Shown: piece by piece, positions 60,645 to 64,000 of the stretch | Numbering within the stretch: position 1 is the stretch's first letter | How the letters are laid out: each line of letters begins with the position of its first letter | DNA from: Nocardia brasiliensis IFM 10847 | Lineage (GTDB): Bacteria > Actinomycetota > Actinomycetes > Mycobacteriales > Mycobacteriaceae | Assembly (NCBI RefSeq): GCF_000710915.1 | Contig: NZ_BAUA01000108.1 | Location: 26,659 to 90,658 of the forward strand | DNA: 64,000 bases | Reading direction: 5' to 3' | The notes under the pieces: generated by a model | What the model was told of the DNA's origin: nothing | The model's database searches: none | The model's input: the letters and a program-made list of their open reading frames with translations, nothing else | Translations under genes and position numbers: made by a program

Positions 60645-61055
60645 ATGTTCAAGAAGTCCTTTGCGGTCGCCGCGCTCGCGGTGAGCGCCGCTGCCGTTCT
60701 AGCGGCACCGCCCGCTGCCGCCGACCCGGTCAACTGGGGTGCCGGCTCTCTCAGCGTGTGGGGCAATGTCTATGCGTTTTCGGTCAACCACCCGACCGAA
60801 GCCGACGCCATTCGAGCCGCCGACCGCGCGTGTAAGGGTCAAGGCATCATCGACTGCCGGATGATGGTGACGTTCGCGAACGGCTGCGGTGCAGTCGTGA
60901 CGAGTCCGCTCTCGATCGTCGCGGGGTTCCCGATCGTGGGCTTCGGTAAGGGGGCGAACCCGGGGGAGGCGTACGCAGACGCCACCCGCAACCTGCCCAC
61001 CGGCACCGGAAGCGTCGGCGCGTTCAATCGCGAACATGCCTGCACCCAGCCTTGA
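60645..61055 (+). CDS. Secreted DUF4189 protein
   Basis: A 136-residue exported protein. A Sec signal peptide (FKKSFAVAALAVSAAAVLAAPPAAA) ends near residue 27 at an AxA site. The mature domain resembles DUF4189: WGNVYAFSVNHPTEADAIRAADRACKGQGIIDCRMMVTFANGCGAVV (read by position, about 41-87), with three cysteines there and one near the C-terminus (HACTQP), which fits two disulphides. The function is unknown; members are common in mycobacteria and nocardiae. The ATG at 60645 follows GAGGGAG. Confidence 0.82.
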   Translation: MFKKSFAVAALAVSAAAVLAAPPAAADPVNWGAGSLSVWGNVYAFSVNHPTEADAIRAADRACKGQGIIDCRMMVTFANGCGAVVTSPLSIVAGFPIVGFGKGANPGEAYADATRNLPTGTGSVGAFNREHACTQP

Positions 61056-61123
61056 TCCGGTTCCAGCATGGTTCCGGTGAACCGGGCTAGGTGGGCGCTG
61101 AAGCCAGCCGCTACACGAGGTCG

Positions 61124-61534
61124 TCACCAGTTGATTCGGGTGATCCGGAGCACCGGGATCCGCCGCCGGGTCTTGGCCTCGAACTCGGCGAAACCCGGTT
61201 GGACGGTTACGGCCTTCGCGAACAGCCGGGCGCGCTCCTCGCCCTCGGTGGGCGTCGCTTTGGCTCGGTACTTGTCGGCGCCGACCTCGACGGTGAGTTC
61301 CGGGTTGGCTACGAGGTTGTGATACCAGGCTGGATTGCGGTCGGAACCGGCGGCAGAGGCGATGACGAAAATGTCGCCGCCGTCGGTGAAGTACACGACG
61401 GGGCTGATGCGCGGCAGGCCGGTTCGGGCGCCGACAGTGGTCAGCAATGCCATATCTAACGTGGCGAATCGGCCGCCGACCTGGCCGCTGTTAGCGCGGA
61501 ACTCGGCGATGACTTCAGGGTTGTACTCGAACAT
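61124..61534 (-). CDS. Nitroreductase / F420-dependent oxidoreductase family protein
   Basis: A 136-residue deazaflavin-dependent oxidoreductase-type protein. It has LLTTVGARTGLPRISPVVYFTDGGDIFVIASAAGSDRNPAWYHNLVANPELTVEV by position (about residues 29-83), the family core whose GARTG and AAGSDRNPAWYHNL segments line the cofactor. It is a second paralogue of the protein at 12.96-13.4 kb. It ends in RRRIPVLRITRI. The ATG at 61534 has GGAACGGA just upstream; an ATG at 61600 is an alternative adding 22 residues. Confidence 0.84.
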   Translation of the reverse strand: MFEYNPEVIAEFRANSGQVGGRFATLDMALLTTVGARTGLPRISPVVYFTDGGDIFVIASAAGSDRNPAWYHNLVANPELTVEVGADKYRAKATPTEGEERARLFAKAVTVQPGFAEFEAKTRRRIPVLRITRINW

Positions 61535-61841
61535 TCCGTTCCGATCGTTGATTCGGATGTCGATGCGGGACAACGAAAATGCCAGATCGGACCCAAACAT
61601 AGCAACAAGACAGATCTGTCTCCCTTTTGTGAGACAACTCCGCCGAACGACTGCGCGAGACCGATCGGCCGACCAGCAGCCGTCCCGAACAGACAGGTCG
61701 ATCGCTCAGCGGATGGCGGGTTGGTCCGGTCGCGAAACAGGTGACGTCTCAACGAGATCGAGCTCGACGGACGACGTGGATAGACTGGCGATGATTTCGG
61801 TTGCCGAAGCCGAATGCCGATTGCACGAGTTAGGCTGACCG

Positions 61842-62480
61842 TTGGCAGAGCAGACCACCGACGAGACGTTTCCCGCGCCCAGCGGGCAAGAGCGCACTGT
61901 AGACAGGGTGCCGCGCCGACGACGGATCGCCTGGGTGCTCGCGGTCGCCGTGCTCTTGACGGTCGACGTCGTGGCAGTGCCGGTGATCTATCTGTCGGGC
62001 CGCTTCTATCGTTTGCAGGAGTTCCTTGCTTGGGCTGTGCCGGTGTGCTGGATCGCGACGGGAGTGCTGGTTTTCCTTGCGTCGAGGATGGGTTGGCGTC
62101 GCACACGGGACTGGCTTGTGCCTACCGCCGTGCTGACGCTGTCGGTGCTGGCTCTCCTGCCGCTGATGCTGTTGTGGCTGCTGTTCGCGGCCTTCATGAA
62201 TCCGGTCGACAGCACGCCGAAGGTCCTCGCGGTGAGCTCCGACGGTCGCCTCGAGGCCGTCACCTACCGCGCAGAAGCCATGATCGACACTATCTGCGGC
62301 ATCACGCTGCGGGAGCGTGTGGGCCTGTTCAGCAGGCAAGCCGATGTGTGGGAGGCACCGGAGAGCCAGCCATGCCCGAAGCGCGTGTCCTTCACGGGAA
62401 ACGACACGATCAGCATCATCGATTACCACGGCCGGGAGATCAAGGTGCGCTTCGACGCCGACCGAATGAAGGTGGCGTAG
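61842..62480 (+). CDS. Membrane protein of unknown function (212 residues)
   Basis: The protein has a charged N-terminus (about 30 residues) and three hydrophobic segments: AWVLAVAVLLTVDVVAVPVIY, FLAWAVPVCWIATGVLVFLA and VLTLSVLALLPLMLLWLLFAA. An extracytoplasmic C-terminal domain of about 90 residues follows, rich in strands, with CGITLRERVGLFSRQADVW and two cysteines. The domain is not recognised. The start is a TTG at 61842, with weak support for a ribosome binding site, so the exact start is uncertain. It is unrelated to its neighbours by context. Confidence 0.65.
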   Translation: MAEQTTDETFPAPSGQERTVDRVPRRRRIAWVLAVAVLLTVDVVAVPVIYLSGRFYRLQEFLAWAVPVCWIATGVLVFLASRMGWRRTRDWLVPTAVLTLSVLALLPLMLLWLLFAAFMNPVDSTPKVLAVSSDGRLEAVTYRAEAMIDTICGITLRERVGLFSRQADVWEAPESQPCPKRVSFTGNDTISIIDYHGREIKVRFDADRMKVA

Positions 62481-62604
62481 CTGGTATTCGCCGGGCAGCT
62501 GCGTGCCGCGGGCGGCGAATCCGTTTCGCTGTCATCGGACCCCGGTGCGAATTCCGCTACGACGTTTGATGTTCGGCCGCGGCGGCAGTGTGGGTCGAGG
62601 GGGC

Positions 62605-62922
62605 CTAGGCTTGGATCACCTCTACTTTGACGAGGGCGTTGAAGGAGTCGCAGCTGGCCCAGGATTGGTTTTGGCCGTATTGGATGGGGCCGTATTTCCA
62701 GTAGGTGAAGGGGACGGGCCAGGCTACGCAGGTGAGTTTGACCTGGTGCCAGGTGGGGAGTTCGCAGTTGGCCATGCCGCCGGTGTTGAAGATGTTGTAG
62801 ACGTGGCAGTTGGCTTCCCAGACCGGCACGTCGGCCTGGGCGACGCCGCCACCGGCGAACACTGTGGCCGCCGTCGCGGTGGCAACGACGGCTCCGGCCG
62901 CAAGGCGCTTCGCAGTTAACAT
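62605..62922 (-). CDS. Small secreted protein of unknown function (105 residues)
   Basis: A 105-residue exported protein with a Sec signal peptide (TAKRLAAGAVVATATAATVFAGG) cut near AQA-DVP at about residue 30. The mature part has four cysteines (EANCHVY, ANCELP, LTCVAW, ASCDSF) and is rich in aromatic residues, which fits a compact disulphide-bonded domain. Such proteins are frequent in Nocardia; the function is unknown. The ATG at 62922 has a strong AGGAGGT ribosome binding site. Confidence 0.78.
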   Translation of the reverse strand: MLTAKRLAAGAVVATATAATVFAGGGVAQADVPVWEANCHVYNIFNTGGMANCELPTWHQVKLTCVAWPVPFTYWKYGPIQYGQNQSWASCDSFNALVKVEVIQA

Positions 62923-63111
62923 TCCGAACCTCCTGAATCGGTGTTGTGTGGATCACATCGCAGGTGGTCGGCGTTTGTTACTCATCGGGCTTTGACGTGC
63001 GGGGAGAAGGCTCGGAGGGGCAGCGTGTACGCGTCAGGCTCGCCGAGATAGAGCGGCTCCACCGCAGGGGGCCGGGTAGCGGCTACCTGGTAGCGAAGGG
63101 GTCCAAGGGCG

Positions 63112-63624
63112 CTATTCCCCCGTCTGCCCGTCGATGGCTTCGCGGAGCAGGTCGGCGTGCCCGTTGTGGCGGGCGTACTCCTCGATCATGTGGATGAGGA
63201 TCCAGCGGAGGGAGTAGGTTTCGCCGTTCGAGGGCCGGGTGGCGGTGGTGTCGAGGGCCGGGGCGGCGGCGACGATTTCGCGGGAGCGGTCACATTCGTT
63301 GCGCCACAGCTGGATCGATGCGATCGGGTCGGCGTCCTCGACCTGGAAGTCGGTGTCTTCGGCGGGATCGGTGGCCCAGTACAGCGGGGGTGCGTCCGTG
63401 CTCGCGTAGACCCGGGTGAACCAGGTGCGTTCCACCTCGGTCAGATGGCGGACCAGACCGAGCAGGGACAGGGTGGACGGCGGCACCGCCTGCCGCCGCA
63501 ATTGTTCGGCGGTGAGCCCGGAACACTTCCAGTCCAAGGTGTCTCGCTGGAATTGGAGAAAGCCGACGAGCATCTCGTACTCGCCGGCCACCAGGGGTGC
63601 TTCGCTGCGCTGACCGGACTCCAT
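63112..63624 (-). CDS. DinB-family protein (DUF664)
   Basis: A 170-residue four-helix protein of the DinB/DUF664 group. It has SLLGLVRHLTEVERTWF with a metal-ligand His, and the C-terminal RWILIHMIEEYARHNGHADLLREAIDG with two further histidines; together they form the three-His site of the fold. Some relatives are mycothiol- or bacillithiol-dependent S-transferases, so a detoxification role with mycothiol is plausible for this genus. The ATG at 63624 is preferred; codons upstream to 63780 look non-coding. It is divergent from the lipoprotein gene at the right edge. Confidence 0.86.
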   Translation of the reverse strand: MESGQRSEAPLVAGEYEMLVGFLQFQRDTLDWKCSGLTAEQLRRQAVPPSTLSLLGLVRHLTEVERTWFTRVYASTDAPPLYWATDPAEDTDFQVEDADPIASIQLWRNECDRSREIVAAAPALDTTATRPSNGETYSLRWILIHMIEEYARHNGHADLLREAIDGQTGE

Positions 63625-63778
63625 GCCGTCATCATGCCGGGCGGGTCGGACATCGGCAGCGGAAGGTGATCGGCACTGGCGGAAAGCCGGATGACCGCTG
63701 ATCAGGGTGGGGCCAGCACCACCGGAAAGAAGGGTGTTCGCTGGATGGGAAGGCGACAGCGCGGCTCGTAGCGTGATC

Positions 63779-64000
63779 ATGGTGTGGGAAGCGAATGGGT
63801 TGCGTAACAGGGTTTGTCGTCGGATGTCTGCTGCCGTGGTGGCGGCGGGAGTGTTGGTAGCGGGGTGTAGTGCTGCGGAAAGTGACGGCAGTGCAACAGC
63901 ATTCGGTGCGACCGGGCAGGCGCAGGTCGTCGAGGGCTTGAACCGCCTGATTTCCGACGATCACCTGCCCGGCGCACAGGTGGTGGTGAGTGAGCGGGGG
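63779..64000 (+). CDS. Serine hydrolase (beta-lactamase family) lipoprotein, partial
   Basis: Only the first 74 codons are in the window. A basic N-terminus and hydrophobic segment (SAAVVAAGVLVAGC) end in a lipobox with a Cys near residue 32, so it is a membrane lipoprotein. The mature start, VEGLNRLISDDHLPGAQVVVSERG, is the usual opening of class C beta-lactamase/D-alanyl-D-alanine carboxypeptidase-like serine hydrolases; the catalytic SxxK lies beyond the edge. The ATG at 63779 or the adjacent GTG at 63782 may be the start; TAGCGT (63769-63774) lies 7 bases before the GTG. Confidence 0.7.
   Translation, partial: MVWEANGLRNRVCRRMSAAVVAAGVLVAGCSAAESDGSATAFGATGQAQVVEGLNRLISDDHLPGAQVVVSERG

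Overview
The window is high-GC actinobacterial DNA, most likely from a Nocardia or a close relative in the mycolic-acid-containing Mycobacteriales. The basis is the high GC of nearly all genes and family content typical of that group: an EspG-like chaperone with a PPE/WXG-like partner, LGFP-repeat and DUF3558 lipoproteins, a lipid-droplet-associated protein, DUF6542 and DUF4245 proteins and a short-chain Z-isoprenyl diphosphate synthase. From memory, the backbone order also resembles Mycobacterium tuberculosis Rv1084 to Rv1112: DUF255 thioredoxin-like protein, hemolysin III, Z-FPP synthase, coaA, glyA, desA2, phoH2, fum, glpX, Rv1100-like, xseB, xseA, lipid droplet protein, ispH, DUF6542 and ychF. 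No rRNA, tRNA, CRISPR array or intact insertion sequence was seen.

Region by region. 1-4.1 kb is accessory: a partial gene, a darcynin-like protein, an NAD(P)-binding protein divergent from a MarR regulator, and a hipBA toxin-antitoxin pair with three evenly spaced operators. 4.1-16 kb is backbone (DUF255 protein, adenylate cyclase, TrhA/hemolysin III, Z-isoprenyl synthase, coaA, DUF885 peptidase, glyA) with a TetR/thioesterase/F420-oxidoreductase unit inserted. 16-25 kb is accessory: a four-gene ESX-associated module without core secretion genes, a TetR-controlled FAD monooxygenase, and a P450-ferredoxin pair beside an unusual regulator with an IS30-type HTH and a MarR domain. 25-35.8 kb is backbone again: phoH2, an LGFP lipoprotein, desA2, fumC, glpX, the xse operon (xseA carries an apparent one-base deletion) and ispH. 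35.9-46 kb holds an XRE regulator with a tiny membrane partner, DUF6542, rmuC, sbcD-sbcC and an Ada-AlkA/Ogt repair operon. 46-52 kb holds cstA with a YbdD-like small protein, and a sugar ABC uptake operon lacking an ATPase. 52.1-53.6 kb is a low-GC acquired gene with AlbA_2 (Schlafen-type) and ATPase-like domains. 53.8-57.4 kb returns to the backbone end at ychF. 57.4-64 kb is a set of poorly characterised, partly secreted proteins.

How the genes work together. DNA maintenance is prominent: xseAB, sbcDC, rmuC, Ada-AlkA and Ogt. Envelope and lipid functions are spread along the backbone: Z-FPP synthase, DesA2, TrhA, IspH, the lipid-droplet protein and the LGFP protein. Many accessory units pair a regulator with a clear palindromic operator: MarR at 1.83 kb, HipB at 2.55 kb, TetR at 13.9 and 20.9 kb, the IS30-HTH regulator at 22.9-23.06 kb and XRE at 37.03 kb. 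A recurrent architecture is a TANNNT -10 box 6 or 7 bases before an ATG or GTG, which suggests frequent leaderless transcription. The most distinctive items for follow-up are the low-GC AlbA_2/ATPase gene, the orphan ESX module, the XRE-membrane-peptide pair, the phoH2 leader ORF, two tiny proteins (36 and 28 residues), and the hairpin between cstA and the ybdD-like gene.
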